A stretch of DNA of 64,000 nucleotides from Phycisphaerales bacterium UBA5793 (GTDB lineage Bacteria; Planctomycetota; Phycisphaerae; Phycisphaerales; UBA5793): positions 1-64,000 of the forward strand of contig DIDT01000005.1 in assembly GCA_002418285.1 (NCBI GenBank), given 5' to 3'. The position numbers were made by a program, and so were the translations under genes. The notes beneath the pieces are model-generated. The model ran no database searches and was not told the DNA's origin. It worked only from the letters and a program-made list of their open reading frames with translations. How positions within the stretch are numbered: the first letter of the stretch is position 1; every line of letters starts with the position of its first letter. Shown here piece by piece: positions 9,715-19,727 of the stretch.

Positions 9715-12528
9715 ATGTTGAAGCATCCACACCCGGGGACACCTTTCGTGGCGAATTCGAATTCGGTAAGCATTGCAGAGTTGTTTGACCAGGCGGTCTG
9801 CCTACCGACGCATGCCGATCGACGGGCCTTCCTGCACCAAGCGTGTGCCGGAGATACCGCTCTGCGTGATCGTGTGGAAGCGCTGTTACGCGCGCATGAG
9901 ACCTCCGGTGACTTCCTCGAGCATCCGGCGATGGGTGTCGAACCACTCCCCGAAGCACCACCTCTGGAAGCCGGCGGAACGGTAATCGGCAAGTACAAAC
10001 TGCTGGAGGAAATCGGCGAAGGCGGTTTTGGCGTGGTCTGGATGGCCGAGCAGCACGAGCCGGTGAAGCGGCGCGTGGCGCTCAAGATCATCAAGCTGGG
10101 CATGGATACGAAGCAGGTGATCGCCCGCTTCGAAGCCGAGCGCCAGACGCTGGCGATGATGGATCACCCCAACATCGCCAAGGTCCTCGATGCCGGTGCG
10201 ACGACGACCGGGCGGCCCTACTTTGTGATGGAATACATCCGCGGCGTTCCGCTGCTCCAGTATTGTGATACGGAACGACTGAATACGAAATCTCGCATCG
10301 GACTGTTCATCGGCGTCTGTAATGCCATTCAGCACGCCCACCAGAAGGGCACCATCCACCGGGACATCAAGCCGAGCAACGTGCTTGTGACCATGCACGA
10401 CGGAATACCGGTTCCAAAGGTCATTGACTTTGGCATCGCCAAGGCAACCAACCAGCAACTCACCGAAAAGACACTTTTCACGCAGCATCGCCAAATGATC
10501 GGCACTCCCGCGTATATGAGCCCTGAGCAGGCTGAGATGAACGGCCTGGACGTCGATACGCGCAGCGACATCTACAGCCTCGGCGTGTTGCTCTACGAAC
10601 TACTCACGGGAACGACGCCCTTTGATCCCAACGAGTTGATCAGCAGCGGATTCGTCGAGATGGTGCGCACCATCCGCGAAACCGAGCCGGACCGACCGAG
10701 CACCCGCCTGCACACACAGAGCCAGTCTGCGGCGAGCGTTGCCAGAGGTCTCCGTCCAGATCTGCATGCTCTGGGATCGGAGCTGAGCGGCGATCTGGAT
10801 TGGATTGTGATGCGTTGCCTCGAGAAGGATCGGTCGCGCCGCTACGACACCGCCAACGCTCTGGCCATGGATCTCAAGCGGCATCTCGCGGACGAGCCGG
10901 TGACGGCCGGCCCACCGACTGCCCGCTATCGATTGGGCAAGTTCATCAAGCGCAATCGCACTGGGGTCATTGCCGGATCCGTCATGGTCGCCCTGCTTGT
11001 ATTGGCTGTTGTCGGCACGAGTGCCGGGCTCTTCTGGGCTCTTTCCGAGAAGACGAGAGCCGACGAGAACGCGGGCTTGGCCAGGGCAAACGAGAAGGCG
11101 GCCAGCGCCCAAGCACAACGCGCCACCGAAGTCAAGCGGCTGGTCACTCAGATGCTCTCTCATGTCAACCCGCTGCAGGCGCGTGGCGCGGATATCACCT
11201 TGCTCCGCGGCATCCTTGACGACACCGCGCAGCGACTTGCGGATGGAGAGGTCACGGACGAACTGATCGCCGCTGAACTGCATCACATCATCGGCGTCGT
11301 CTACCGCGATCTTGGCTTGTGGTCGATTGCCGAAATGCACATTCCCAGGGCGCTGGAGATCCGCTCGAGGCTGTTGGGGCCAGATGATCCAGCGACATTG
11401 CAAACAGCACATGAACTGCTCGACCTCTACGGCTACCTGGGCCGCACAAAGCTGATGGAGCCATTGGCCCTCGACGTCGTGGAGCGCCGGACACGAAGAC
11501 TCGGTCCCGAGCATCCGGACACGCTGAAGTCGATGGAGACGCTAGCGGCGGCATATGGTGGAACGAAACGGTACAACGAGGCAGAGGCGATCGTTGTCAA
11601 GGTGCTGGCGATCCGCACGCGTGTCCTCGGACCCGAGCATCGTGACACTCTGCAGTCGCTAAGCCACCTGTCGCTTGTTCACTTTTACCTCGGTCGAATC
11701 GCACAGTCTGAAGGGCGCCTTGAGGAGTCCAAAGCCCGCCTTGCCCAAGCAGAGCATCTCATGGTGCAATCTGTGGAAACGCGCCGCCGCGTTCTTGGTG
11801 AAGATGATCCGGACCTGCTTCCCTCAATGGGGAGTCTCGTCAGTCTTTACGAGAGTCAAGGGCGGTTCGAAGAGTCGCTTCCCTGCCGCCGCGAACTTGT
11901 CCACGCTTGCCGACGCGTGTTGGGCGAACAGCATCCCTATACGGTGGGTGTGATTTCCCGAATGGCAATTCTGTACACATTGCTGGGTCGCCTTGATGAC
12001 GCTTGCAGCGAGCTTGAGAATGAATTGCAGGTCAAGCGAAGCGAGAAGGGAATGCGGCACCCACAGACTTGGGGCGCGATGGTGGCCCTCTCCAAGGCGT
12101 ACGACCGGGCAGGCCGAAATGATCAGGCACTGGCATTGTGCCATGAACTGCTCGACGTTCTGCCAACGGATTCGAGTGAGACATCGGCCTCGCCGCAGGC
12201 GCTGTCATCTATGGCGTGGGCTCTGTCTCGCACCGATGCAGATGCGACAGACACAGTCAGCGCCGTGGATCTTGCTCAGCGTGCAGTAGAACTGGCGGAA
12301 ACCAATCACAGCCCTCGACTAAGCGAGTTCCTTGATACGCTCGCCGGCATACTCTACCGAAACGGCGCTATCCGGGAGGCAGTCGAAGCTGAACGGCGTG
12401 CGAGCTCCGCCGTACCCGACGTGGATGCGATCTTCCTCATCCGAGCGGGATACGAAGCCGATCTGTATCGCTACGAAGTGGCGCTGCAGAATGGATCGAT
12501 GCCTGCGGTGGATCAAGATAACCAGTGA
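9715..12528 (+). CDS. Transmembrane Ser/Thr protein kinase with TPR domain (kinase 2)
   Basis: 937 residues. An N-terminal helical segment of about 90 residues (ADRRAFLHQACAGD...LLRAHE) is common before kinases of this group. The kinase domain has GEGGFG 101-106, VALK Lys124, HRD 215-217, DFG 238-240 and GTPAYMSPEQ. One membrane segment lies at about 418-442. The conserved juxtamembrane linker (ARGADITLLRGILDD) leads into a TPR array. It starts 50 bp after the sigma stop codon and is followed by a small secreted-protein gene, the same order as the cassette at 55979-60010. It is closer to kinase 3 than to kinase 1 (KATNQQLTEKTLF against KATNQELTDKTLF). Confidence 0.93.
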   Translation: MLKHPHPGTPFVANSNSVSIAELFDQAVCLPTHADRRAFLHQACAGDTALRDRVEALLRAHETSGDFLEHPAMGVEPLPEAPPLEAGGTVIGKYKLLEEIGEGGFGVVWMAEQHEPVKRRVALKIIKLGMDTKQVIARFEAERQTLAMMDHPNIAKVLDAGATTTGRPYFVMEYIRGVPLLQYCDTERLNTKSRIGLFIGVCNAIQHAHQKGTIHRDIKPSNVLVTMHDGIPVPKVIDFGIAKATNQQLTEKTLFTQHRQMIGTPAYMSPEQAEMNGLDVDTRSDIYSLGVLLYELLTGTTPFDPNELISSGFVEMVRTIRETEPDRPSTRLHTQSQSAASVARGLRPDLHALGSELSGDLDWIVMRCLEKDRSRRYDTANALAMDLKRHLADEPVTAGPPTARYRLGKFIKRNRTGVIAGSVMVALLVLAVVGTSAGLFWALSEKTRADENAGLARANEKAASAQAQRATEVKRLVTQMLSHVNPLQARGADITLLRGILDDTAQRLADGEVTDELIAAELHHIIGVVYRDLGLWSIAEMHIPRALEIRSRLLGPDDPATLQTAHELLDLYGYLGRTKLMEPLALDVVERRTRRLGPEHPDTLKSMETLAAAYGGTKRYNEAEAIVVKVLAIRTRVLGPEHRDTLQSLSHLSLVHFYLGRIAQSEGRLEESKARLAQAEHLMVQSVETRRRVLGEDDPDLLPSMGSLVSLYESQGRFEESLPCRRELVHACRRVLGEQHPYTVGVISRMAILYTLLGRLDDACSELENELQVKRSEKGMRHPQTWGAMVALSKAYDRAGRNDQALALCHELLDVLPTDSSETSASPQALSSMAWALSRTDADATDTVSAVDLAQRAVELAETNHSPRLSEFLDTLAGILYRNGAIREAVEAERRASSAVPDVDAIFLIRAGYEADLYRYEVALQNGSMPAVDQDNQ

Positions 12529-12612
12529 GTTACCTCAATCTCCAGGCTCCGCGTCTTGGTCTTTTTTCGCTTTTGATGAGACGTTCGCTCTGCGGTTCAC
12601 GCACTGACCTGT

Positions 12613-12690
12613 GAGAGTCGGCAGGCTCATCAGGTTCTGTGGCGAATCGGACTGCCCCTCCCGGGAGCGAACAACAAGAAGGATCAAGTC
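12613..12690 (+). promoter_or_regulatory. Conserved leader upstream of small secreted-protein gene
   Basis: The 78 bp before ATG 12691 align almost base for base with the 76 bp before the paralogous gene at 56473. Shared blocks include GGCAGGCT, TTCTGTGGCGAATCG and ACTGCCCCTC, then GGAGCG, CAACA, GAAGG and the ATGAAG start. It probably contains the ribosome-binding site and an upstream control element; no clean -35/-10 pair is visible. Confidence 0.6.
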
Positions 12691-13203
12691 ATGAAGTGTC
12701 AACTCAAGAACGTCCTGTGCGCCATCATCATCGCGGCGGTTTCACTTGGTGCGACTCAACACACAATTGCAGCAGTCCCGGTGGCCGGAGGAGCAGTTGT
12801 GATCGGAGGCCCAAACCCCGGCGACTGGGCGGCCTGCAAATTCAAATGTTATCAGCGTCAGGATTCGACCTTTGGCGGCTGGGCGATCCACCTGTACTCA
12901 ACCTGGAACTCCACCATCCGAAACGAAATCACCTCCACCGTCGTCATGAACGATGGGATGATCGGCCTGGCCGGCCCCATTACCGACAGTGGTGAATTCC
13001 CGGAGTACCAGGGCTGGACGCTGTTCTTCGCAGTGGAAGACAACGGTCATGGCGGGGAGATCCCCGATCGGATGTCAGACATCCTCGTTGTTCCGCCCAA
13101 TGAGTACCCCGATGCCCAGAGCATCTACGACATGCTTGGTGGCTTCGTTCCGCCGGAATACGTGTTCGAAGTGATTCGCGGTGACCTCAAGACCTTTGAA
13201 TAG
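12691..13203 (+). CDS. Small secreted protein, paralogue of the 55979-56473 product
   Basis: 170 residues with a Sec signal peptide (MKCQLKNVLCAIIIAAVSLG..., about 28 residues). The mature part shares a distinctive pattern with the 164-residue product at 55979: AGPI, GWT.FF, PP.E.PDAQ.I.D.LGG. The family is not recognised. It is the last gene of a sigma-kinase-secreted protein cassette. Since the kinase's TPR half is predicted to be extracytoplasmic, this protein could be a ligand or client of that domain, which is inference only. Confidence 0.75.
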   Translation: MKCQLKNVLCAIIIAAVSLGATQHTIAAVPVAGGAVVIGGPNPGDWAACKFKCYQRQDSTFGGWAIHLYSTWNSTIRNEITSTVVMNDGMIGLAGPITDSGEFPEYQGWTLFFAVEDNGHGGEIPDRMSDILVVPPNEYPDAQSIYDMLGGFVPPEYVFEVIRGDLKTFE

Positions 13204-13396
13204 CAACTCGGTTCAAGCCAGCCGTTCCACAGCCGGGCGGTGCTCGCGCCAGCGTTCAAAACGTCGATCAACAGTCAAAGAAAACGGCCGCAAGTGCTAC
13301 CGAGCCCACCACCGTGCAGGCATGAAGAAGCAAGGTCAGCCGCTGCGGGCGATCCGACTGTAACGGCACAGGACTTGAGTGAGGCCGCAATCCGGT

Positions 13397-14674
13397 TCAG
13401 GTTGTGATAGCGCGCGGCCGCAGCAATGGGATCAGCGCAAGTGCAACTCCGGCGCAGCCTGAGCCGATGCACAGTGCAGCCGTGGCCCCATACTCGTGCC
13501 AGATCAAGCCGACGAGGAGGTTGGCCACCACCGATGCGATCCCGATGAGCATGTAGTAGACTCCGAGTGCTGTGCCGCGCCGCTCGCGCCGGGCATGATC
13601 GACGACCAGTGCCTTGCTCACGCCATCGGTCAGCGCCATGTAGATGCCGTAAAGTGGCAGGATGAACCAGATGCTGATGGCGCTGGCGTAGGCAAAGCCG
13701 AGGTACGCGATGGCGTAGATGGCCCAGCCCAGCGCGATGACCCGCCACCGGCCGAGTCGATCGCTGATAATGCCCGCCGGGTAACTGAGCAGCGCGTAGG
13801 TCACGTTGTACAGGGCATAGGCCAGCACGACAGCCCACGGCGTCAATCCAACCTCACCAGCGCGCAGAAGCAGGAATGCATCGCTCGAATTACCCAGCGT
13901 GAAGATGATCAGCAGCGTCACCACGCGCCAGTACGAACTTGATAGCACACGGCCATCAGCGCCACTCGTCGTCTGCGAATTGGCGCCTTTGTCGGTTGGC
14001 TCACTCTCTTGCACCATGAAGGTGATCGCGAGCGAGATCAACGCGAGCGCGGACGAGATGCCAAAAACCAGTCGGAACCCGTCGCCCGCGCGCTCGCTCA
14101 GTTGCAGGTTCTCGATCGCCTCTTTTGTCGGCGCTTCTGGCGTGCCAATGAACCACCACACGAGCACGGCTGAGAGCAGCACCCCCACCATTGCACCAGC
14201 CGTGTCCATGGCGCGATGAAATCCGAACGCGCGGCCGCGGATCGACTCGTCCGTCGCGTCGGCGATCAGCGCATCGCGCGGGCTGCCGCGCAGGCCCTTG
14301 CCGACTCGATCGACGAGTCGCCCGGCCAGCACCATGGGCCAGCCAAACGCAATCGCAATCAGTGCCTTGCCGAGTACGGGCAAACCGTATCCGACGCGCA
14401 CATAGGGCACGCGCTTGCGCCGCCGATCGCTGCGAAACCCCACCCAGGCGCCAAGGAACGCCACCACCGCCGCGGCTGCCCCCTCGATCCCGCCCAGCAC
14501 CGTCGTTGTTGCCCCGAGCACGCCGACGATGAACAGCGGCATGAGCGGATACATCATCTCACTGGACACATCTGCGAAGAAGGAGACCCAGCCAAGCAAA
14601 ATAACGGGGTGCGGCAGCTGCGCAGGTTGAGCGGACACTGAACTCGACTCTGACGATCTCGTTTCGCGGCTCAC
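13397..14674 (-). CDS. Major facilitator superfamily transporter
   Basis: 425 residues with about 11-12 hydrophobic segments and a central hydrophilic loop. The MFS signature after TM2 appears as GFRSDRRRKRVPYV (motif A-like), and DRVGKGLRGSPRDAL is typical of a subgroup of planctomycete and proteobacterial MFS permeases of unknown substrate. It is an inner-membrane secondary transporter; substrate and direction cannot be predicted. It is divergent from the GH172 gene across about 120 bp. Confidence 0.85.
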   Translation of the reverse strand: MSRETRSSESSSVSAQPAQLPHPVILLGWVSFFADVSSEMMYPLMPLFIVGVLGATTTVLGGIEGAAAAVVAFLGAWVGFRSDRRRKRVPYVRVGYGLPVLGKALIAIAFGWPMVLAGRLVDRVGKGLRGSPRDALIADATDESIRGRAFGFHRAMDTAGAMVGVLLSAVLVWWFIGTPEAPTKEAIENLQLSERAGDGFRLVFGISSALALISLAITFMVQESEPTDKGANSQTTSGADGRVLSSSYWRVVTLLIIFTLGNSSDAFLLLRAGEVGLTPWAVVLAYALYNVTYALLSYPAGIISDRLGRWRVIALGWAIYAIAYLGFAYASAISIWFILPLYGIYMALTDGVSKALVVDHARRERRGTALGVYYMLIGIASVVANLLVGLIWHEYGATAALCIGSGCAGVALALIPLLRPRAITT

Positions 14675-14793
14675 GCGTGGCTCCGATACCGGCCATCAGG
14701 CGGCGGCCGCGCACCCCGGCATGGGACGACGCGCCCGCTTCCAGGCGATACCGTATCGGATCGGGCGGCCTGAGTCGCCCACCGGAGGTACCC

Positions 14794-16836
14794 ATGAAAG
14801 CTCGTCACTTCATCATCATCGCCATCGCCGCTGTCCAGATACTGCTTGCCGGAGCGACCGCTCGCGCTGCCGATCCCGTCTCGCTCGATTCGCTTCTGCA
14901 CGAGATGATCGACCGCAACGCGATCGCGCAGCTGCCCAGCCCGTGGTACACGTGCAAGCAGGCCTCGAGTTACGACCGCAAGTCCACGGGCGCCAGTGAC
15001 GGTGAAACCTGGTTCGCCAACGGCGATGCGAGCCAGTACATCCGAGAGGAAACCAATGGAGACCGGCACGAGTGGGTCATGATGGATGAGGCAGGCCCAG
15101 GTGCAATCGTGCGCATCTGGTCTGCCAACCCGAAGGGCACGTTGCGCATCTACCTCGACGGCGAAGCCGAACCGGCGCTCGAAGCGCCGATGGATCAACT
15201 GCTGGGGGGCACGTGGTCAGTCGACGACGTCACCGTCGGGCAACCTCTCTCTGCCGAGCGCAGTCGAGGCTGGAATCTCTACCTGCCGATACCGTACGAG
15301 AAACACTGCAAGATCACCAGTGACAGCAACGGCTTCTACTACCAGGTCAACTACCGCACCTACGACAAGGGCGCCAAGGTCGAGTCCTTTTCAACCTATC
15401 AGCTTGTCAAGGCGGCGGACCTGCTTGACCGGGTGCAACGGTCGCTCGGGCAGGCGCCTGCGGCAGCCGGTGGACCGACGCTGCAGGCCAATGGCCAACT
15501 CGAGAATGGCAGTCGTCTCGAATTAACCCTCGCACCCGGCCCTGCGGCGGTTGCCACGATCACCTGCAGGATCAAGGCTGATGACTACGCCGATGCACTG
15601 CGGCAACTGGTTCTTGTGGCCGAGTTCGACGAGGAGCCAACGGTGTGGGCGCCGGTTGGTGACTTCTTCGGCTCCGGCATTGGCGTCAACTCCTTCCAGG
15701 ACTGGTATCGAACCGTCGAAGCCGATGGCGGCGCGCTTCTCACGTCGCGCTGGATCATGCCCTATCAGAAGTCCGGCAAAGTCCGTCTCGAGTATCTTGG
15801 AACAGCGGAGGTCGATGCAGATCTGGCAGTCACCTCGACGTGGTGGATCTGGGACGATCGCTCCATGCACTTCCACGCGCACTGGCGGCAGGAAGATCCG
15901 ATTGCCACGCGCCCGATGCACGATTGGAACTACATCAACATGAGCGGTAGAGGCATCTACGTCGGAGACACGCTGGCGGTGGCCAATCCTGTGGAAGCCT
16001 GGTGGGGTGAGGGTGATGAAAAGATCTACGTCGATGGTGAGTCCTTCCCTTCGCACTTTGGCACCGGCACAGAAGACTACTACGGCTATGCGTGGTGCTG
16101 CCCCGAACCGTTTACTGACCCGTTCCATGCCCAGCCGCGCTGCGACGGGCCCGGCAACTATGGCCACACCACGGTGTCACGCGTCCGATTGCTTGATGGC
16201 ATTCCCTTCCGCAAGTCGCTGATCTTCGACATCGAGGTCTGGCACTGGAAGGATTGCAACATCGGCTACGCGGCAACAACATTCCTCTATGCGCGCCCCG
16301 GCGCGATTCACAATCGCCTGGCGCAGCCGGAGGAAGCGGAGCGCGGCGCGCTCGATCCCCCGCCGCTGCCTCCGCCATTCACGATCGCCGGCGCAATCGA
16401 ATGCGAGAACCTGGACGTGACGGCCCATTCTGACGGTCTCGAATACGGTCCGCAGGCCATGGCCGGCTTCGGACGCGAAACGTGGAGCAACGACAGCCAC
16501 TTCTGGGTGCGCGGCACCAAGATCGGAGACTATGTCGAACTGGAAGTCCCATGCGATTCCAAGGGCCCTGTCGAGGTCACGCTCCACGCCACGAGGAGCT
16601 GGGACTACGGCATTGTTCAGTTCTCCATCAACGGGAAGCAGGCGGGCAATCCAGTGGACTTCTTCAGCGGCGCTCAAGGCGTTTGCAAGGCCAGCGGACC
16701 GATCGATCTGGGTACGTTCAGACCGGCAAGTGGAAAACTGACCCTTCGCGCCGAAGTCGTCGGCGGCAATCCCGATGCGGTGGGCACACAAGCGTACTTC
16801 GGCCTTGATTGCGTTGTGCTCGAATCCGCGAAGTAA
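14794..16836 (+). CDS. Secreted DUF2961/GH172 glycoside hydrolase
   Basis: 680 residues from ATG 14794, which has GGAGG five bases upstream and begins a signal peptide (MKARHFIIIAIAAVQILLAG...). The DUF2961 core includes DEAGPGAIVRIW, the jelly-roll segments and GTGTEDYYGYAWCCPEPF with its conserved acidic residue. DUF2961 proteins are now family GH172, with difructose-anhydride and arabinofuranosidase activities known. The C-terminal about 140 residues (after AGAIECENLDV) form an extra beta-sandwich, perhaps carbohydrate-binding. It likely acts on furanose-containing glycans outside the cytoplasm. Confidence 0.82.
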   Translation: MKARHFIIIAIAAVQILLAGATARAADPVSLDSLLHEMIDRNAIAQLPSPWYTCKQASSYDRKSTGASDGETWFANGDASQYIREETNGDRHEWVMMDEAGPGAIVRIWSANPKGTLRIYLDGEAEPALEAPMDQLLGGTWSVDDVTVGQPLSAERSRGWNLYLPIPYEKHCKITSDSNGFYYQVNYRTYDKGAKVESFSTYQLVKAADLLDRVQRSLGQAPAAAGGPTLQANGQLENGSRLELTLAPGPAAVATITCRIKADDYADALRQLVLVAEFDEEPTVWAPVGDFFGSGIGVNSFQDWYRTVEADGGALLTSRWIMPYQKSGKVRLEYLGTAEVDADLAVTSTWWIWDDRSMHFHAHWRQEDPIATRPMHDWNYINMSGRGIYVGDTLAVANPVEAWWGEGDEKIYVDGESFPSHFGTGTEDYYGYAWCCPEPFTDPFHAQPRCDGPGNYGHTTVSRVRLLDGIPFRKSLIFDIEVWHWKDCNIGYAATTFLYARPGAIHNRLAQPEEAERGALDPPPLPPPFTIAGAIECENLDVTAHSDGLEYGPQAMAGFGRETWSNDSHFWVRGTKIGDYVELEVPCDSKGPVEVTLHATRSWDYGIVQFSINGKQAGNPVDFFSGAQGVCKASGPIDLGTFRPASGKLTLRAEVVGGNPDAVGTQAYFGLDCVVLESAK

Positions 16837-16855
16837 CCGGGATCTGACGCTCGCC

Positions 16856-17752
16856 ATGACCAATTGTCATTCAGCTCGGCGCGTGGCGCTGGTGGGTATG
16901 CAGCACTTGCCGGAGCCGGATCCGGATGAAGCGCCCCTTCTCGGCGCGATGCGCGACGCTGGTTTCGATGCGCAAGTACTCCACTGGGACAGCAACGATC
17001 CCGCGCACGATCCTGCCAGGTTTGACGTGTGCGTGCTCCGCGCCACGTGGGACTACCACAAGCGGGCGGAGCGCTTCGAAGCGTGGCTGCGGCGCGCGGC
17101 GTCGGTCTCCGTTCTGTGCAATCCTCTCACAACGGTCCTGTGGAACATGCACAAACGCTATCTGCTGCAACTGGCCAAAGCAGGTGTGCCCTTCATCCCG
17201 ACGGTGCTGCTCGATCGCGGATCGCACCAGAGCGTAACGGAAATCGCCACCGTCAACGACTGGGTGGAGATCGTCATCAAGCCGGCTGTCTCCGCTGCAT
17301 CCTGGCACACGAAGCGATTCGGGAAGGCAACGTTCAATGATGGCGAGCGATTTCTGCGCGAGCAGATCGCCCTGCGCGACATGCTCATTCAGCCGTACAT
17401 GGTCGAAGTCGAGAGCGGCGGTGAAGTATCCATTGTGTGGATTGACGGACAGGTGACGCATGCCATTCGCAAGATGCCTCGCTTTGAAGGCGGGGAAGAA
17501 CGTGTGCAGCCATGCTCGGTCGAAGCCCGGCACATCACCTTCGCTCATCGCGCCTTGCGAGCCGCGAAACAGGACGCGATGTATGCGAGGATCGACATCG
17601 TCGAGTGCGCCGATGGGTCCATTCTGCTTTCCGAGCTTGAGCTCATCGAGCCGTCGCTCCACTTCAACCATTCGCAGATGGCGCTGCAGCGATTCGTCAA
17701 TGCCGTTGCGAGACTTGAGCATCCGAGCGCTACGGATCGGCATCAAGAATGA
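16856..17752 (+). CDS. ATP-grasp domain protein, RimK/DcsG-like
   Basis: 298 residues from ATG 16856, 19 bp after the GH172 stop, so probably co-transcribed. VLRATWDYHKR and the Lys of VIKPAVSAASW are typical of the ATP-grasp group containing the cycloserine-pathway ligase DcsG. SELELIEPSLHF near the C-terminus supplies acidic metal ligands. It is expected to form an amide or ester bond through an acyl-phosphate; substrates are unknown. Its 3' end overlaps the convergent WD40 gene by 23 bp. Confidence 0.8.
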   Translation: MTNCHSARRVALVGMQHLPEPDPDEAPLLGAMRDAGFDAQVLHWDSNDPAHDPARFDVCVLRATWDYHKRAERFEAWLRRAASVSVLCNPLTTVLWNMHKRYLLQLAKAGVPFIPTVLLDRGSHQSVTEIATVNDWVEIVIKPAVSAASWHTKRFGKATFNDGERFLREQIALRDMLIQPYMVEVESGGEVSIVWIDGQVTHAIRKMPRFEGGEERVQPCSVEARHITFAHRALRAAKQDAMYARIDIVECADGSILLSELELIEPSLHFNHSQMALQRFVNAVARLEHPSATDRHQE

Positions 17753-19727
17753 CGATTCGACCCTGAGTCGGGCACGTGGCGAGACGTCGGCCATCCCGAC
17801 TCCACGCCAGGTTCCAGATCGAATCAGCCAGCGGCTTCAATCCGAGAACCAAGTCGCCCTGCTCAAGGTCCAGTATCCACAGTTGGTCCGCCGCGATGGC
17901 GATGCGATTTCTGTTTGCCTCAACCTGGTAGATGCCGCGCCCGCCGGTGTCGCAGGTGTGTAGTGCGTCACCGCCGCGCGCCGGATAGACGCGCACCACA
18001 CCGGCCGAGTCACCGGTCACCACGCGGGAGTCATCATCAGTGAAGCAAACTGCTTCGACGCGATTGCCCGATTCGCCAAATTGCGCGATCAGATTGCCCG
18101 TTGATGCCTCGTACACACGGGCGGTGCCGTCATCCCAGCCCGATGTGATCATGGAGCCATCGTGACTGAACCGAAGCCGCGTGGGTTCGGTGCCTTCGGC
18201 TGTCGCAGTGAACAGCAGCTCACCCGATGGAATACGCCATGCTTTGAGCGCCGATCCGCTCCCGGCGGCACGCTGTCCATCCGGTGAAATCGCGCAGTCG
18301 TACACGCCATCGCCCACGTCCAGCGCCGCGATCTGTTCGTGGGTCTCCACATTCCAGATGCGCACGTGATTGTCCCATGAGCATGTGGCCAGCAGCGTCC
18401 CGTCCGCACTGAACTGCGCTCCGTGGCACGTCGAACCCGGGTGCGCCTCCCACTCATGGACCAATCGCCCCGTGTAGGTATCAAACAGGCGCAACCAGCC
18501 GTCGTAGCAGGCTACAGCCATCGCGCTTCCATCCGGCGTCATCACGCACGAGTATGTTCCCGAGGCACCGGTCGCTATGACCGTTTGATTCGCGGCATTG
18601 CGATCGGCATCCCAGACCAGGAGTTGCTTGTCAGGCGAACACGCGACAATCTGCGCATCGTTCGCCGACCAGTTGGCGCCGCGCACCGTCTCGGTTGCGC
18701 CGCGCAACACCGTTGCCACACTCCAGTCATTCGTGTTCCAGATGCGCACGGATGTATCAACGGATGTCGTCGCCAGGTGCTTCCCGTCGTGTGAAAACGT
18801 CACACCTTCAACATAGCCTTGATGCCCGCGCAAGCGAGCGACGAGATCGCCGGAAGCAATATCAAACACGCTGACCGTGCGATCCTTACTCCCGGCCGCC
18901 ACTAACTTACCGTCCGGACTGATCGCGATGTCATTCACGGCGTTGTACACGTCCTCATCGATCAGCGTGAATCGCGTGATCTCGGTGGCATCGGGCGCGA
19001 GTACGTGCACGAGGCCGTCCCACGAGCCCACGAGAATCTTCGATCCATCCGGCGTGTAGCGAATCGCGCTGAGAGGTTTGATGCCCACGCGCTGCTGATG
19101 CAGCACTTCGCCCGTCGCCGCGTCCCAGATCCAGACGACCCCGTGCACCCCCGTGTCATCGCGTTCCCAGGCGCAGGTGGCCGCGCGATGCCCGTCGGGG
19201 CTGAACGTCACAGCCGCAAATGCCGGGTTGGAGAGATCGATGCTCGCGATTGGCTTGCCCGTCTGCACATCCCACGTCTGCGATGTCACATCGCGCGACA
19301 CGGTCACGAGTCGATCGCCGGTCGGGCTGAAGTCAGCGCGATACACTGCATCGCGATGACCCTCGATCGTGCGCAAGGGCTCGAGCGCCGGCCAGGACCA
19401 CAGTCGCACGAGCGAACCCTCCACCGTTGCAACCGCATCACCGCGCGGGGACATCGTGATGCGAATCGGCGCCTCGGGCGTTGCCACCGTGCGCAGCGTC
19501 GTATCGGCGACACTGTTGAGGTACTCCCACTCCCAGCCGCGTTCGTTGGGCGATGTCGCATCCAGCCAGCGGCGCAGCTCGCGCGGATCATCGAGTTCCA
19601 GCGACTTTTCCGCCGCGGCTATCTGCGCTGGATAGGCGCGGGCTGGCGGCGGACCCTGCCCAAGTGCGATATTGACCCAACTGGGGGCGATCAGGATGAG
19701 CATCATTGGGGCGAGATTCTGGATCAC
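17730..19727 (-). CDS. Secreted WD40-repeat protein
   Basis: 665 residues with an N-terminal hydrophobic export segment (MIQNLAPMMLILIAPS...). A short helical region follows (LRRWLDATSPNERGWEWEYL), the linker often placed before WD40 repeats in planctomycete kinases. At least 12 WD-like blades are readable (VRLWSW, SQTWDVQTGK, VRIWNTNDW, VRIWNVETHE), enough for two beta-propellers. No kinase domain is present, so it is a free propeller. Its ATG overlaps the stop of the lipoprotein gene by 4 bp, so the two should be translationally coupled. Confidence 0.85.
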   Translation of the reverse strand: MIQNLAPMMLILIAPSWVNIALGQGPPPARAYPAQIAAAEKSLELDDPRELRRWLDATSPNERGWEWEYLNSVADTTLRTVATPEAPIRITMSPRGDAVATVEGSLVRLWSWPALEPLRTIEGHRDAVYRADFSPTGDRLVTVSRDVTSQTWDVQTGKPIASIDLSNPAFAAVTFSPDGHRAATCAWERDDTGVHGVVWIWDAATGEVLHQQRVGIKPLSAIRYTPDGSKILVGSWDGLVHVLAPDATEITRFTLIDEDVYNAVNDIAISPDGKLVAAGSKDRTVSVFDIASGDLVARLRGHQGYVEGVTFSHDGKHLATTSVDTSVRIWNTNDWSVATVLRGATETVRGANWSANDAQIVACSPDKQLLVWDADRNAANQTVIATGASGTYSCVMTPDGSAMAVACYDGWLRLFDTYTGRLVHEWEAHPGSTCHGAQFSADGTLLATCSWDNHVRIWNVETHEQIAALDVGDGVYDCAISPDGQRAAGSGSALKAWRIPSGELLFTATAEGTEPTRLRFSHDGSMITSGWDDGTARVYEASTGNLIAQFGESGNRVEAVCFTDDDSRVVTGDSAGVVRVYPARGGDALHTCDTGGRGIYQVEANRNRIAIAADQLWILDLEQGDLVLGLKPLADSIWNLAWSRDGRRLATCPTQGRIVILDADP

